Of a stretch of DNA of 64,000 nt, positions 34,875 to 43,659 are shown piece after piece. Location of the stretch: the NCBI RefSeq assembly GCF_000970685.1, contig NZ_LAJB01000011.1, forward strand, positions 1 to 64,000, given 5' to 3'. The stretch is from Domibacillus indicus (lineage in GTDB: Bacteria; Bacillota; Bacilli; Bacillales; Domibacillaceae). The translations under genes were made by a program, and so were the position numbers. Below the pieces are notes generated by a model. The model was given only the letters and a program-made list of their open reading frames with translations, was not told the origin of the DNA and searched no databases. Each line of letters opens with the position of its first letter. The stretch's first letter is position 1.

Positions 34875-35489
34875 TTAATTGTTAATATACTTTTCAAATA
34901 CGGCACCAAAGTCTTTTACACGGTATTCTTCACTCGTTTTTTTCAGCCAGTCAAAGGCATACGCGTTCACCTTTTCAAACTCAGCTGCCAGATCAATTTG
35001 TGTTTTCGTAATGTTTTTAATTGAATTGGCCGACATATCCAGGCTCTGCTGGGCATAACCAAGATACATTTCATTCTCTCGCTGCATATCCGCAATTTTC
35101 AAAAGAGCTTTGTATAGATCTTTTAATTCTTCCAAATGTTTTTTGTGTACATCAATCGAATAGGTTTCATTGCCAAGAGAAAACTTAATTTCCACATCAA
35201 GATCAACTGTCCCGGCCGTTTCAAGATACACATTTGAGACACGGTTTGTGGAATAGTTATAGCGGCGGAGCATCCGCTTTTTGCTGACCGCATTGGCCCC
35301 GTCTACATGAACAAGCCCTAAATTGGTAAAGCAGTATTCGTCTGCTTTTGACTTGATGAGAAAATAAATTTTCTCGTTGTCTTCATGCATAATATAATCG
35401 TCTGCATCTACTTTATCGTAATCTGCCGGCTTAATCACCGCTCCAACATCACTTAACCCTAATACATCTGCTGCTACTTTTCCAAACAT
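34875..35489 (-). CDS. yvbH: YvbH-like bacterial PH-domain protein
   Basis: A 204-residue protein closely following B. subtilis YvbH. The N-terminal bacterial pleckstrin-homology domain (about 1-125; DADDYIMHEDNEKIYFLIK, DEYCFTNLGLVHVDG) is followed by a C-terminal helical YvbH-like oligomerisation region (about 140-204) ending in VFEKYINN. Such bPH proteins sit at stressed membranes in other Bacilli, but the function is unknown. ATG 35489 has AAGGAG. A SigW-type promoter is 36 bp upstream of the start. Confidence 0.9.
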   Translation of the reverse strand: MFGKVAADVLGLSDVGAVIKPADYDKVDADDYIMHEDNEKIYFLIKSKADEYCFTNLGLVHVDGANAVSKKRMLRRYNYSTNRVSNVYLETAGTVDLDVEIKFSLGNETYSIDVHKKHLEELKDLYKALLKIADMQRENEMYLGYAQQSLDMSANSIKNITKTQIDLAAEFEKVNAYAFDWLKKTSEEYRVKDFGAVFEKYINN

Positions 35490-35524
35490 CGTCCCATCTC
35501 CTTTTTTACGAATCATATTAGTAA

Positions 35525-35551
35525 TTACGGCTTTCCTTTTAAAAAGTTTCA
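35525..35551 (-). promoter_or_regulatory. ECF sigma (SigW-type) promoter of yvbH
   Basis: Minus strand TGAAAC (35546-35551), a 16-bp spacer, CGTAA (35525-35529). Same spacing and hexamers as the sites at 25.7 and 31.7 kb. Confidence 0.82.
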
Positions 35552-35604
35552 ATTTTTATATGGCATAGCCGCTTTCTTTTTTAGAATGCGCGCTGCCGGC
35601 CAAT

Positions 35605-36675
35605 TCATTTGCGGTGCATTTTAAATTTTAAAAACAGTTCATTGTAGTGGGCAAGCATTTCCGGACCAAGGTTTTCATATACCTCCAGACGCGCTGTCAT
35701 GTCAGCAGACGGATAAAAGCGCTCGTCCTTCACGATGTCTTCCGGCATAAGCTCGAGTGCTTTTTTATTCGGCGTTGAGTAGCCGACATACTCTGTATTT
35801 TGCGCAGCTACTTCAGGATCAAGCATAAAGTTGATGAAAGAGTAGGCTGCTTCAATATTTTTTGCCGTTTTGGGAATGACCATATTGTCAAACCAGAGAT
35901 TCGATCCTTCTTCCGGAACAACGTACTCCAGATTATCTTTTTTCCACATTAATTCTGATGCTGTGCCGGACCAGACAAGCCCGATAGCCGCTTCATCATT
36001 TTCCATCAGCATGCGAATTTCGTCTCCAACAATCGCTTTAATATTCGGTGTCAGTGTATCGAGTTTGGCTTTCGCTTCCTGCAGATGTTTTTCGTTTGTA
36101 TCATTCAATGAATAACCAAGGCTGTTCAGGCCCATTCCGATTACTTCGCGGGCCCCGTCAATCATTAAAATATCATTGCGAAATTCAGGCTTCCACAAAT
36201 CATTCCAGGCAGTAATTTCACTTTTTACTTTATCAGTGTTGTATAAAATCCCAACCGTTCCCCAGAAATAAGGAATAGAATAGCGATTGCCCGGGTCAAA
36301 TGGCAGATCCATAAACCGCTCATCGATATACATTAAATTCGGCAGCCGGGAATGATCAATCGGATAAAGGAGGTCCTGCTCACGCATTTTTTCAATCATA
36401 TATTCAGACGGCACCGCTACATCATAGGTTGTGCCGCCCTGTTCAATTTTGGTCATCATTGCTTCATTTGAGTCAAACGTTTCATAAATAACTTTGATGC
36501 CGGTTTCTTCTTCGAAACGGTCAATCAGCTCTGCATCAATGTAATCTCCCCAATTGTAAACGGTGAGTGTATTCCCTGCTGTCTGTCCGCTGGATGCATT
36601 TAAGTGATCAACGGCATACAGAAGGCCAAATGCCACAAGAAGTACGGCAATGAGTGCCTGCATTAATTTCTTCAC
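35605..36675 (-). CDS. potD: Spermidine/putrescine-binding protein PotD
   Basis: A 356-residue extracytoplasmic polyamine-binding protein. It has an uncleaved or signal-type N-terminal helix (LMQALIAVLLVAFGLLYAV) but no clear lipobox cysteine, so it may be anchored by the helix. TLTVYNWGDYIDAELIDRFE, YDVAVPSEYMIEKM, VEYWGT-like PYFWGTVGILYNT and AAYSFINFMLDPEVA are hallmarks of PotD. ATGA-type overlap with potC. Last gene of potABCD. Confidence 0.93.
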   Translation of the reverse strand: MKKLMQALIAVLLVAFGLLYAVDHLNASSGQTAGNTLTVYNWGDYIDAELIDRFEEETGIKVIYETFDSNEAMMTKIEQGGTTYDVAVPSEYMIEKMREQDLLYPIDHSRLPNLMYIDERFMDLPFDPGNRYSIPYFWGTVGILYNTDKVKSEITAWNDLWKPEFRNDILMIDGAREVIGMGLNSLGYSLNDTNEKHLQEAKAKLDTLTPNIKAIVGDEIRMLMENDEAAIGLVWSGTASELMWKKDNLEYVVPEEGSNLWFDNMVIPKTAKNIEAAYSFINFMLDPEVAAQNTEYVGYSTPNKKALELMPEDIVKDERFYPSADMTARLEVYENLGPEMLAHYNELFLKFKMHRK

Positions 36676-37466
36676 TTCCGCACCCCCACAGCTGATTTTT
36701 CATTGCGTTTCTGAATAAAGTAATAGCCAATGACGAGAAAGATGGTAAACAAAAATAAAAGCGTAGACAACGCGTTAACATTAAGGGAAATGCCTCTGCG
36801 CGCCAATGAATAAATTTCAACGGACAGAGTGGTAAATCCATTGCCGGTTACAAAAAAGGTAACCGCAAAGTCATCAAGTGAATAGGTCAGCGCCATAAAA
36901 AACCCTGCAAAAATTCCGGGGGTAATATACGGCAGAATCACTTTTGTTAAAATGTCCAGCCGGCTCGCGCCCAAATCGCGTGCCGCATCGATTAACGTAC
37001 TGCTCATTTCCTCCAGCTTCGGCAGCACCATAATAACCACAATAGGCACGGAAAAAGCAATATGCGCCAAAAGAACCGAAGCAAACCCGAGCTTAACGCC
37101 GATTATTGTAAAAAGAATAAGAAACGATGCACCGATAATAACATCCGGGCTGACAATCAATACATTATTTAATGAAATAAGCGCGTTTTGATAAATCCGT
37201 TTCCGCGCATAAATAATTGCAAGGGCGCCGAGCACGCCGATAATAGTGGAAACTGCCGCGGAGAAAAGCGCAATAACCACGGTATTTAAAACAATAATGA
37301 GCAGGCGTGTATCAGCAAACAATTCTTTGTACCAATCCAGCGTAAAGCCTTCAAAGCTGCTCATTGTGCCGCCGCTGTTGAAGGAATAAAACATTAAATA
37401 AAAAATAGGCGCATATAACAAAATAAAAACAAAAATCAAATACGCGCGCGGCCAAAACCTCGCCAT
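36672..37466 (-). CDS. potC: Spermidine/putrescine permease PotC
   Basis: A 264-residue inner-membrane permease with six transmembrane helices and the EAA loop around VLPKLEEMSSTLIDAARDLGAS. It pairs with PotB to form the channel of the polyamine importer. The ATG is 1 nt past the potB stop. Confidence 0.95.
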   Translation of the reverse strand: MARFWPRAYLIFVFILLYAPIFYLMFYSFNSGGTMSSFEGFTLDWYKELFADTRLLIIVLNTVVIALFSAAVSTIIGVLGALAIIYARKRIYQNALISLNNVLIVSPDVIIGASFLILFTIIGVKLGFASVLLAHIAFSVPIVVIMVLPKLEEMSSTLIDAARDLGASRLDILTKVILPYITPGIFAGFFMALTYSLDDFAVTFFVTGNGFTTLSVEIYSLARRGISLNVNALSTLLFLFTIFLVIGYYFIQKRNEKSAVGVRK

Positions 37467-37467
37467 C

Positions 37468-38271
37468 CTACAGCACTCCTTTCTTCCGCGTGCCGGTCAC
37501 AATCATCATCACAATCATAATTAAAATTAAAAAGACCGCAATGGTTGCACCCATTCCCCAATCCTGTGTAACAAGGAAATGCTGTTCAATTGCTGTTCCC
37601 AGCGTAATGACCCGGTTGCCCGCAATCAGCCTTGTCATCATGAATAAGGACAGGGCGGGAATAAAGACAGCCTGCACTCCCGCTTTTACACCTGATGATG
37701 TCAGCGGGAAAATCACTTTAAGGAATGTTGCCCAGAAAGATGCGCCAAGATCGCGCGATGCATAAATAAGAGCTGGATTCAGCTTATCAAGTGCATTAAA
37801 AATAGGCAGAATCATAAAAGGAATAAATATGTAAACCGATACAAAAACAAAGCTGAAATCGGTAAACAAAATTTGCCTCGCTCCTATGCCAACTGTTTCC
37901 AGAAGGCTGTTCGCGGCACCGTATGTACTGAAAATACCGAGAAATGCATATGCTTTTAGCAGCAGGTTCACCCAGGACGGCAAGATAATTAACAGCAGCA
38001 AAAGCTGCTTATATTTTGAATGGGTAATAAAGTAAGCAGCCGGATACGCAATAATCAAGCAAAAAAACGTGATAAGGAACGCATACCAGAATGAGCTGAG
38101 TGCCATCGTTAAATACACAGGCGTAAAAAAGTTTTGATAGTTGGCAAAAGTAAAATTGCCATTCAGGTCGAAAAACGAATAGTAAACAATAAGCAAAAGA
38201 GGCGCAACGACAAATAGGGCAATCCATAATACGTAAGGAATCCAGTAAAACGTGCGATTATTTGCCTGCAT
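37468..38271 (-). CDS. potB: Spermidine/putrescine permease PotB
   Basis: A 267-residue permease with six transmembrane helices and an EAA loop ([20 protein letters not shown]). The frame is open 20 codons further upstream inside potA, but ATG 38271 has GGGAGG at 8 nt and gives the usual short N-terminus. It overlaps the end of potA by 14 nt. Confidence 0.93.
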   Translation of the reverse strand: MQANNRTFYWIPYVLWIALFVVAPLLLIVYYSFFDLNGNFTFANYQNFFTPVYLTMALSSFWYAFLITFFCLIIAYPAAYFITHSKYKQLLLLLIILPSWVNLLLKAYAFLGIFSTYGAANSLLETVGIGARQILFTDFSFVFVSVYIFIPFMILPIFNALDKLNPALIYASRDLGASFWATFLKVIFPLTSSGVKAGVQAVFIPALSLFMMTRLIAGNRVITLGTAIEQHFLVTQDWGMGATIAVFLILIMIVMMIVTGTRKKGVL

Positions 38272-39379
38272 TCTGCCCGCCTCCCGCACTGTAGCTTTCG
38301 AGGCGCCTGTTAAACTCTTCCTGCGTCTCATTCAGGCGCATAACATGAATGGCTTCCGGTTCAAAATCAAGACCGACCGTATCTCCGACAACTGCTTTTT
38401 TTGTTGAGTGGACGAGCCACTCGTTTCCATCTGCGTCATAGCAGCAAATTTCGTAATGAACACCCCGGAACAGCTGGGAATCTACTTTTGCTTGAATTTT
38501 ACCTGACTCGGCGGCCGTTACAGCCAGGTCTTCCGGACGGATGATGACCTCAACCGGCTCGTTTGGACGCAGCCCTTTATCGACGCATTCAAAACGGCGG
38601 CCGGCAAATTCCACTTCAAAATCCTGAAACATCACCCCGTCAATAATATTTGACTCTCCGATGAAATCCGCGACAAACCGGTTGATTGGCTCATCATAAA
38701 TGTCAGTCGGCGTCCCGCTCTGCTGGATTATCCCTTCGTTTAACACAATGATTTCGTCACTCATTGCCAGTGCCTCTTCCTGATCGTGTGTAACAAAGAT
38801 AAACGTAATGCCGAGGCGCTGCTGAAGCTCCCGCAATTCATACTGCATTTCTGTACGCAGCTTTAAATCAAGCGCTGATAATGGCTCATCCAGTAAGATA
38901 ACCTGCGGTTCATTGACAATGGCACGGGCGATAGCGACACGCTGCTTTTGGCCGCCGGACATTTCCGACAGCTCCCTGCTTTCATACCCCGGCAGATTCA
39001 CAAATTTCAACGCTTCTTTTACTTTTGCATCAATTTCTGCTTTTCTCATTTTTTTAATGCGCAGCCCAAACGCGATATTTTCATAAACATTTAAATGAGG
39101 AAATAAGGCATAATCCTGGAAGACTGTGTTTACCTGCCGTTTATTAGCCGGCACGTGATTTATCCGCTCCCCATTAAAAAACACATCCCCCGAAGTGGGC
39201 TCTATAAATCCAGCGATAATCCGCAGTATGGTTGTTTTTCCGCATCCCGACGGACCGAGAAGGGTATAAAATTTTCCTCTTTCCATATCGAAACTGACTT
39301 CATTTAACACACGCTCATTCGGTCCATAAGCTTTTGTTACCCGGTCGAACCGGATAATGCTGTCTCTGGTCACACTCAT
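38258..39379 (-). CDS. potA: Spermidine/putrescine ABC ATPase PotA
   Basis: A 373-residue ABC ATPase with Walker [13 protein letters not shown]-loop [11 protein letters not shown], signature [17 protein letters not shown], Walker [13 protein letters not shown], switch H in FVTHDQEEA, and a C-terminal TOBE domain (about 290-360). It powers polyamine import through PotBC. First gene of the operon. A -10 TATAAT is visible about 45 bp upstream at roughly 39424-39429, but its -35 is weak. Confidence 0.95.
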   Translation of the reverse strand: MSVTRDSIIRFDRVTKAYGPNERVLNEVSFDMERGKFYTLLGPSGCGKTTILRIIAGFIEPTSGDVFFNGERINHVPANKRQVNTVFQDYALFPHLNVYENIAFGLRIKKMRKAEIDAKVKEALKFVNLPGYESRELSEMSGGQKQRVAIARAIVNEPQVILLDEPLSALDLKLRTEMQYELRELQQRLGITFIFVTHDQEEALAMSDEIIVLNEGIIQQSGTPTDIYDEPINRFVADFIGESNIIDGVMFQDFEVEFAGRRFECVDKGLRPNEPVEVIIRPEDLAVTAAESGKIQAKVDSQLFRGVHYEICCYDADGNEWLVHSTKKAVVGDTVGLDFEPEAIHVMRLNETQEEFNRRLESYSAGGGQNAGK

Positions 39380-39533
39380 TCCTCCAAATCTGTTTATTCG
39401 ACATCATTTTCTTTTCTGTCACATTATAGCGGATTTACATCAGATAGACTATTCCTCATTTATTAAACAATTTTTCAACTAAACTATATTGCAGAATTTT
39501 GCTTCTATCTTTCTTTGTATTTCTCCGGTTTAT

Positions 39534-39570
39534 AAAAGAAAGCTTCAAAGCCATTGGGCTTTGAAGCTTT
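39534..39570 (-). terminator. Second, longer hairpin downstream of yceI
   Basis: Minus-strand stem GAAAGCTTCAAAGCC / GGCTTTGAAGCTTTC with loop CAAT, followed by TTTTAT. It lies in tandem after the terminator at 39587 and may act as a backup, or it may protect potA from read-through. Confidence 0.7.
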
Positions 39571-39586
39571 CACATTTTAAAAACAG

Positions 39587-39617
39587 AAAAAGGCTGCCTT
39601 TATTTAAAGACAGCCTC
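39587..39617 (-). terminator. Terminator after yceI
   Basis: Minus-strand stem AGGCTG(T)CTTT / AAGGCAGCCT followed by TTTTTC. Confidence 0.8.
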
Positions 39618-39622
39618 CAATA

Positions 39623-40153
39623 TTATTCCCCAACCACAAACTCAAAGTTCGCGCTGAATTTTACATCTTTCCCAACAAGTACCCCGCCTGTTTCAAGAGG
39701 CGCATTCCAAGTTAAGCCGTATGCTTCGCGGTTTACTTTTCCTTCCGCATCGAAGCCGGCGATTGTGCTGCCGTCCATCGGGCTTTTGGATGTTCCGTTA
39801 AACTCCACGTTAAATGTTTCTGTATTCGTTACGCCTTTAAGCGTTAATTGGCCTGTTACTTCATATTCACCGTCTGAGATTTTTTTAACAGAATCGCTGA
39901 CAAACGTGATGTGCGGATGAGTTTCTGCATCAAAGAAATCGCCGGAGCGAAGATGATTATCGCGATCCTCATTGTTTGTATCGATGGAAGCCGCATCGAT
40001 CGTTACCGTCCATTTTGCCGCTTCTAGATTGTTTACGTCGCCATCAATTTTTACATCAAAGCTCGTGAACTCTCCTTTTGTTTTGGAAACCATCATATGT
40101 TTCACCTGAAAAGCAATTCCGCTGTGTACTTTGTCCAATGTTAATACTGTCAT
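39623..40153 (-). CDS. yceI: YceI family lipid-binding-like protein
   Basis: A 176-residue YceI protein: an eight-stranded antiparallel beta-barrel similar to lipocalins that holds isoprenoid chains in some members. Landmarks are DKVHSGIAFQVKHMMVSKTKGEF near the N-terminus (given in parts) and DFFDAETHPHITF and LTLKGVTNTETF. No signal peptide, so it acts in the cytoplasm here. The ligand is unknown. Confidence 0.9.
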   Translation of the reverse strand: MTVLTLDKVHSGIAFQVKHMMVSKTKGEFTSFDVKIDGDVNNLEAAKWTVTIDAASIDTNNEDRDNHLRSGDFFDAETHPHITFVSDSVKKISDGEYEVTGQLTLKGVTNTETFNVEFNGTSKSPMDGSTIAGFDAEGKVNREAYGLTWNAPLETGGVLVGKDVKFSANFEFVVGE

Positions 40154-40196
40154 ATTTTATTCCTCCCGTGTTTACAAAAAGTAACTTGATAACGTT

Positions 40197-40225
40197 AATA
40201 TACACGAATTTTATTTCGAATTCAA
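40197..40225 (-). promoter_or_regulatory. Sigma-A promoter of yceI
   Basis: Minus strand TTGAAT (40220-40225), 17 bp, TATATT (40197-40202). A quasi-palindrome CGAAATAAAATTCG fills most of the spacer and could be an operator. Confidence 0.7.
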
Positions 40226-40233
40226 GATATTTT

Positions 40234-40270
40234 TAAAAGAAAAATGCCCCGATGTATAAACCGGAACATT
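40234..40270 (-). terminator. Terminator after the YitT-family gene
   Basis: Minus-strand stem AATGTTCCG / CGGGGCATT (two G-U pairs) followed by TTTTCTTTT. Confidence 0.7.
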
Positions 40271-40273
40271 TAT

Positions 40274-41179
40274 TTAGTGAATATCTCTTTTCTTAAAGCG
40301 GCCGCCGCGCACTTCCGCAATATCCGCGACTGCCAAAAACGCTCCTTCGTCCATGTCTTCCACAATGGACTTCAGCTTTGCTTCTTCCAGACGGTTGATC
40401 ACACAAAAAATAACTTTTTTATTTTCTCCCGTATAAGCTCCTTCTCCATTTAAATAGGTAACACCGCGCCCAAGGCGGGCAATAATCGCTTCCCCGATTT
40501 CCTGGTACTGGTCACTGATAATCCAGGCCGACTTGGACTCATCAAGGCCCTGAATGACCACATCGATGGTTTTAAAAGCCACAAAATAAGCCAGCACGGA
40601 GTACATTGCCCGGTCCCAGCCAAATACAAAGCCGCCCCACAAGAAAATAAAAATGTTGAAAAACATAACAATTTCTCCAACCGAAAACGGCAGCTTTTTG
40701 TTGATTAAAATAGCCAGTATTTCTGTTCCATCAAGGGAGCCCCCGTAACGGATAACAAGGCCTACTCCTGCTCCGAGCGCGATTCCGCCAAATACGGCAG
40801 CAAGGATAATATCACTGGTGAAAGCGGCAACGGGGTGTAAAAGCGTCGAGGCAACAGACAAAACCGTGATGCCGAATACCGTTGAAATGGCAAACGTCTT
40901 TCCGATTTGCTTGTAGCCGAGGAAAAAGAAAGGAATGTTTAGTAAGAATAAGAAAAGTCCAAGCTTAACGCCTGTCAGATTAGATAAAATAATAGAAATA
41001 CCAACGATGCCGCCATCCATAATTAAATTCGGTACAAGAAAAATTTCGATGCCGACGGCCATTAAAATAGCTCCGCTAAAAAGAAACATTGTTCGCTTCA
41101 GTAATTGCTTTATGCCAATTTTCCTGTGCTGCTTTTGAATTGGCTCAGGCTTTACTGCTTCCAGTTTTTCTTCGCTCAC
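40274..41179 (-). CDS. YitT family membrane protein (DUF161-DUF2179)
   Basis: A 301-residue protein with five to six transmembrane helices in the DUF161/YitT domain (about 25-215; GGSLDGTEILAILINKK is the family signature) and a soluble C-terminal DUF2179 domain (about 225-295, ALAEAKLKSIVE-like EEAKLKSIVEDMDEGAFL). Members are common in Bacilli, many with unknown substrate. RBS and start are fair. Confidence 0.88.
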   Translation of the reverse strand: MSEEKLEAVKPEPIQKQHRKIGIKQLLKRTMFLFSGAILMAVGIEIFLVPNLIMDGGIVGISIILSNLTGVKLGLFLFLLNIPFFFLGYKQIGKTFAISTVFGITVLSVASTLLHPVAAFTSDIILAAVFGGIALGAGVGLVIRYGGSLDGTEILAILINKKLPFSVGEIVMFFNIFIFLWGGFVFGWDRAMYSVLAYFVAFKTIDVVIQGLDESKSAWIISDQYQEIGEAIIARLGRGVTYLNGEGAYTGENKKVIFCVINRLEEAKLKSIVEDMDEGAFLAVADIAEVRGGRFKKRDIH

Positions 41180-41234
41180 ATATTCACACCCTTATTTTCC
41201 ATTTCTTTTTATTATATCAATTCTGTTTCTATAA

Positions 41235-41266
41235 AAGAAGCGCCCCTCCGGAGAGAGACGCTTTTG
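41235..41266 (-). terminator. Terminator after the peptide transporter gene
   Basis: Minus-strand stem AAGCGTCTC / GGGGCGCTT region with internal pairing, followed by CTTTTAT. Confidence 0.7.
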
Positions 41267-41267
41267 T

Positions 41268-42746
41268 TTAATTAACACCGCTCATAAATTTGCGGATTTT
41301 TGGCGAAATAATAAGCAGCCCGAGGCCAAGCAGGATTGAGACAGCACCAATGACGCCAAAATAGATAATTTCGGTATCCTGGCTGTAAAAACGGACGAGC
41401 TGCGCATTAATTGCCTGTGCAGAGGCATTTGTTAAAAACCAGAGGCTCATTGTCTGCGCACTGAACGCAGCCGGGGCAAGCTTTGTTGTCACAGATAACC
41501 CAACTGGTGAAAGGCAAAGCTCCCCAAGAACAACGAGGAAAAAGCTGAGTACCAGCCACACAGGACTTACAAGTGCAGTTCCCCCAACTGCAGGAATAAT
41601 CATTACTAAAAATGACAGGCCGGCAAAAAACAAGCCGAGTGAAAATTTGACAGGAGTCGATGGCTGGCGGCTGCCGATCTTTACCCAGAACCACGCAAAA
41701 ACCGGTGCCAGCAAAACGACAAACAATGGATTAAGCGATTGGAACCAGGAAGATTGAAGCTCGAATCCCATAAAAGCAAGCTCTGTCCGCTTATCAGCAT
41801 ACTGCGCCAGAATAATGGCTCCCTGCTCCTGGATTGCCCAGAACATTACAGCCGCGATAAAAAGCGGAATATACGCAAGCAGACGTGATTTTTCGACACT
41901 CGAAGTTTTGGGGCTGCGGTACATAAAGAAAAAGTAGGCAGCCGGGATTATAATACCGAGCACACTGATAGTCATGGTGAAAACACCCAGTGTCAGGATG
42001 CCGGTTACAAGTCCCGCGGCCACAAGGATTGCAATGGCCACAGCACCAAGGCCGATTTGTGTAAATACTTTTTTTCTTTCTTCCAGTGATAGCGGATTTG
42101 GCACATATGAGCCTGCAAGGCCAAGATTTTTCTTTCTTGTAGCCAGATAAACAGCCAATCCAAGAAGCATTCCGAATGCGGCAATACTAAACCCAAGGTG
42201 GAAGTTGTATTCCTGTCCGATTGTGCCAACGATAAACGGAGCAATAAGCGCTCCCATATTGATGCCCATATAAAAGATACTGAAGCCTGAATCGCGGCGG
42301 CCGTCTGTTTCTGCATATAAATCTCCGACTATGCTGGAAACATTCGGTTTTAAAAGACCCGTTCCGATTACGATAAATGCCATCGAGCTAAACAGCCCTG
42401 CTGCGCCAAACGGCAATGCCAGCACAATATGGCCAATCATGATTAACACGCCGCCATAAAAAACGGTTTTTGATGTGCCAATTAAGCGGTCGGCAATCCA
42501 CCCGCCAATAATGCCGGACATATACACAAGAGAACCGTAAATCGCCATAATGGAAGCAGCCGTCGCTTCACTTAAGCCAAGTCCTCCTTTTGACACTTCA
42601 TAATACATATAGTAAAGAAGAATTGCCCGCATGCCATAGTAAGAGAATCTTTCCCAGAACTCCGTAAAAAACAGCGTAAAAAGCCCTTTCGGATGACCAA
42701 AAAAGCCGCGCTGAGGAACACTATCAACAATTGCTTTTTTATCCAT
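41268..42746 (-). CDS. dtpT: Proton-coupled oligopeptide transporter (POT/PTR2, DtpT-like)
   Basis: A 492-residue POT-family symporter with 14 transmembrane helices. The conserved FFTEFWERFSYYGMRAILLYY (ExxERFxYY proton-coupling motif) is at about 28-48. FYMGINMGALIAPFIVG and a YRSPK loop are also visible. It imports di- and tripeptides with protons. The leader contains CodY-like boxes and a palindrome (separate entries), fitting control by amino-acid supply. Confidence 0.93.
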   Translation of the reverse strand: MDKKAIVDSVPQRGFFGHPKGLFTLFFTEFWERFSYYGMRAILLYYMYYEVSKGGLGLSEATAASIMAIYGSLVYMSGIIGGWIADRLIGTSKTVFYGGVLIMIGHIVLALPFGAAGLFSSMAFIVIGTGLLKPNVSSIVGDLYAETDGRRDSGFSIFYMGINMGALIAPFIVGTIGQEYNFHLGFSIAAFGMLLGLAVYLATRKKNLGLAGSYVPNPLSLEERKKVFTQIGLGAVAIAILVAAGLVTGILTLGVFTMTISVLGIIIPAAYFFFMYRSPKTSSVEKSRLLAYIPLFIAAVMFWAIQEQGAIILAQYADKRTELAFMGFELQSSWFQSLNPLFVVLLAPVFAWFWVKIGSRQPSTPVKFSLGLFFAGLSFLVMIIPAVGGTALVSPVWLVLSFFLVVLGELCLSPVGLSVTTKLAPAAFSAQTMSLWFLTNASAQAINAQLVRFYSQDTEIIYFGVIGAVSILLGLGLLIISPKIRKFMSGVN

Positions 42747-42772
42747 TTTTCTGTATCCTTCCTGCCGAAAAT

Positions 42773-42798
42773 TATCTTTAGAAAATTTTCAGAATGAT
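42773..42798 (-). promoter_or_regulatory. Two overlapping CodY-like boxes in the dtpT leader
   Basis: On the minus strand ATCATTCTGAAAATT (42784-42798) and AATTTTCTAAAGATA (42773-42787) each match 12 of 15 bases of the CodY consensus AATTTTCWGAAAATT. They lie between the transcription start and the ATG, where CodY could block elongation. Confidence 0.5.
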
Positions 42799-42827
42799 TA
42801 AACCCTTTTAAATAAAAGGTGTTTAAT
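42797..42827. promoter_or_regulatory. 31-bp palindrome at the dtpT transcription start
   Basis: ATTAAACcCCTTTT and AAAAGGtGTTTAAT are nearly perfect inverted arms around AAT. It begins right after the -10 box, so it is either an operator over the start site or a hairpin at the 5' end of the mRNA. Confidence 0.6.
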
Positions 42828-42856
42828 AGGATATCAGACTTTTAATTATTATTCAA
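42828..42856 (-). promoter_or_regulatory. Sigma-A promoter of dtpT
   Basis: Minus strand TTGAAT (42851-42856), 17 bp, TATCCT (42828-42833). Confidence 0.6.
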
Positions 42857-42909
42857 CAAAAGTAAAAAAGTTGTTCTTTTCTGAATTATGATCCTTTTCA
42901 ATCATCCAA

Positions 42910-43644
42910 TTATTTTGTAATAGAAGGAATTTTCACTTTCAATGAAAATGTTTCTTCTTTATGAATAAAGTCTAAAAACCCATGGTGGGCTTTTACACAG
43001 TCTTGAATGATTTTTGTGCCTGTGCCGGTATGTTCACCGCTTTTTGTTGAAACACCGGCCTTAACAAACAGACGGTCTAGGATATGTACAGGAATAGGCA
43101 GCGATTCATTTGTACAGGAAAGCAAAAAAAGGCCGCTTCTCTTTGAAAATTGCAATGTAATTGAAGCCGGCCGGCTTCTTTCTTTCTGCCACTCTTCACA
43201 TGCTTCAATACTGTTAGCCAGCAAATTGCCAGCCAGGCCAATAATGTCTTGATCCGGCACAGGCAAAGAAGATAGCGGAATTTCAAAATCATATACTATG
43301 TTAATTCCCGCTTTCCGGGCGCGCTTATACATGTGATGCAGAAGCCCTGCGACTGCTCCCGTTTCCCCTTTGATTGACAAATTGGTTTCTTCATAGCCGC
43401 CTACCAGGCCGTCCATATAGCTTATGGCTTCTTCGGTCTGCCCCTTCTCCATCATATATTGAACCGCGGAAATGTGTTTTAAAAAATCATGCCGCTCACT
43501 GCGCACTTTTAAAAACGTTTGATTCATTTCTTCGAGCTCCGTTTGAAGCCGGCCAGCCTGGTCCTTAAACTTGTTCATTTGTTTATAAAAATAAAAAGAG
43601 GCAGCTGCAGCAGCCGCAAATAAAAGTAAAAACACCCCTGACAT
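42910..43644 (-). CDS. natK: NatK-like GHKL sensor histidine kinase
   Basis: A 244-residue kinase with one N-terminal transmembrane helix (about 3-22), a DHp-like region with RHDFLKHISAVQYMM (H52/H57), and a GHKL ATPase domain with NLLANSIEACEEW and GTGTKIIQDC. It has almost no extracellular part, so it probably senses from inside the membrane. It pairs with the regulator 15 nt upstream and lies divergent to natAB, as natKR/natAB do in B. subtilis. Confidence 0.85.
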   Translation of the reverse strand: MSGVFLLLFAAAAAASFYFYKQMNKFKDQAGRLQTELEEMNQTFLKVRSERHDFLKHISAVQYMMEKGQTEEAISYMDGLVGGYEETNLSIKGETGAVAGLLHHMYKRARKAGINIVYDFEIPLSSLPVPDQDIIGLAGNLLANSIEACEEWQKERSRPASITLQFSKRSGLFLLSCTNESLPIPVHILDRLFVKAGVSTKSGEHTGTGTKIIQDCVKAHHGFLDFIHKEETFSLKVKIPSITK

Positions 43645-43659
43645 TTATATGCCTCCTGG

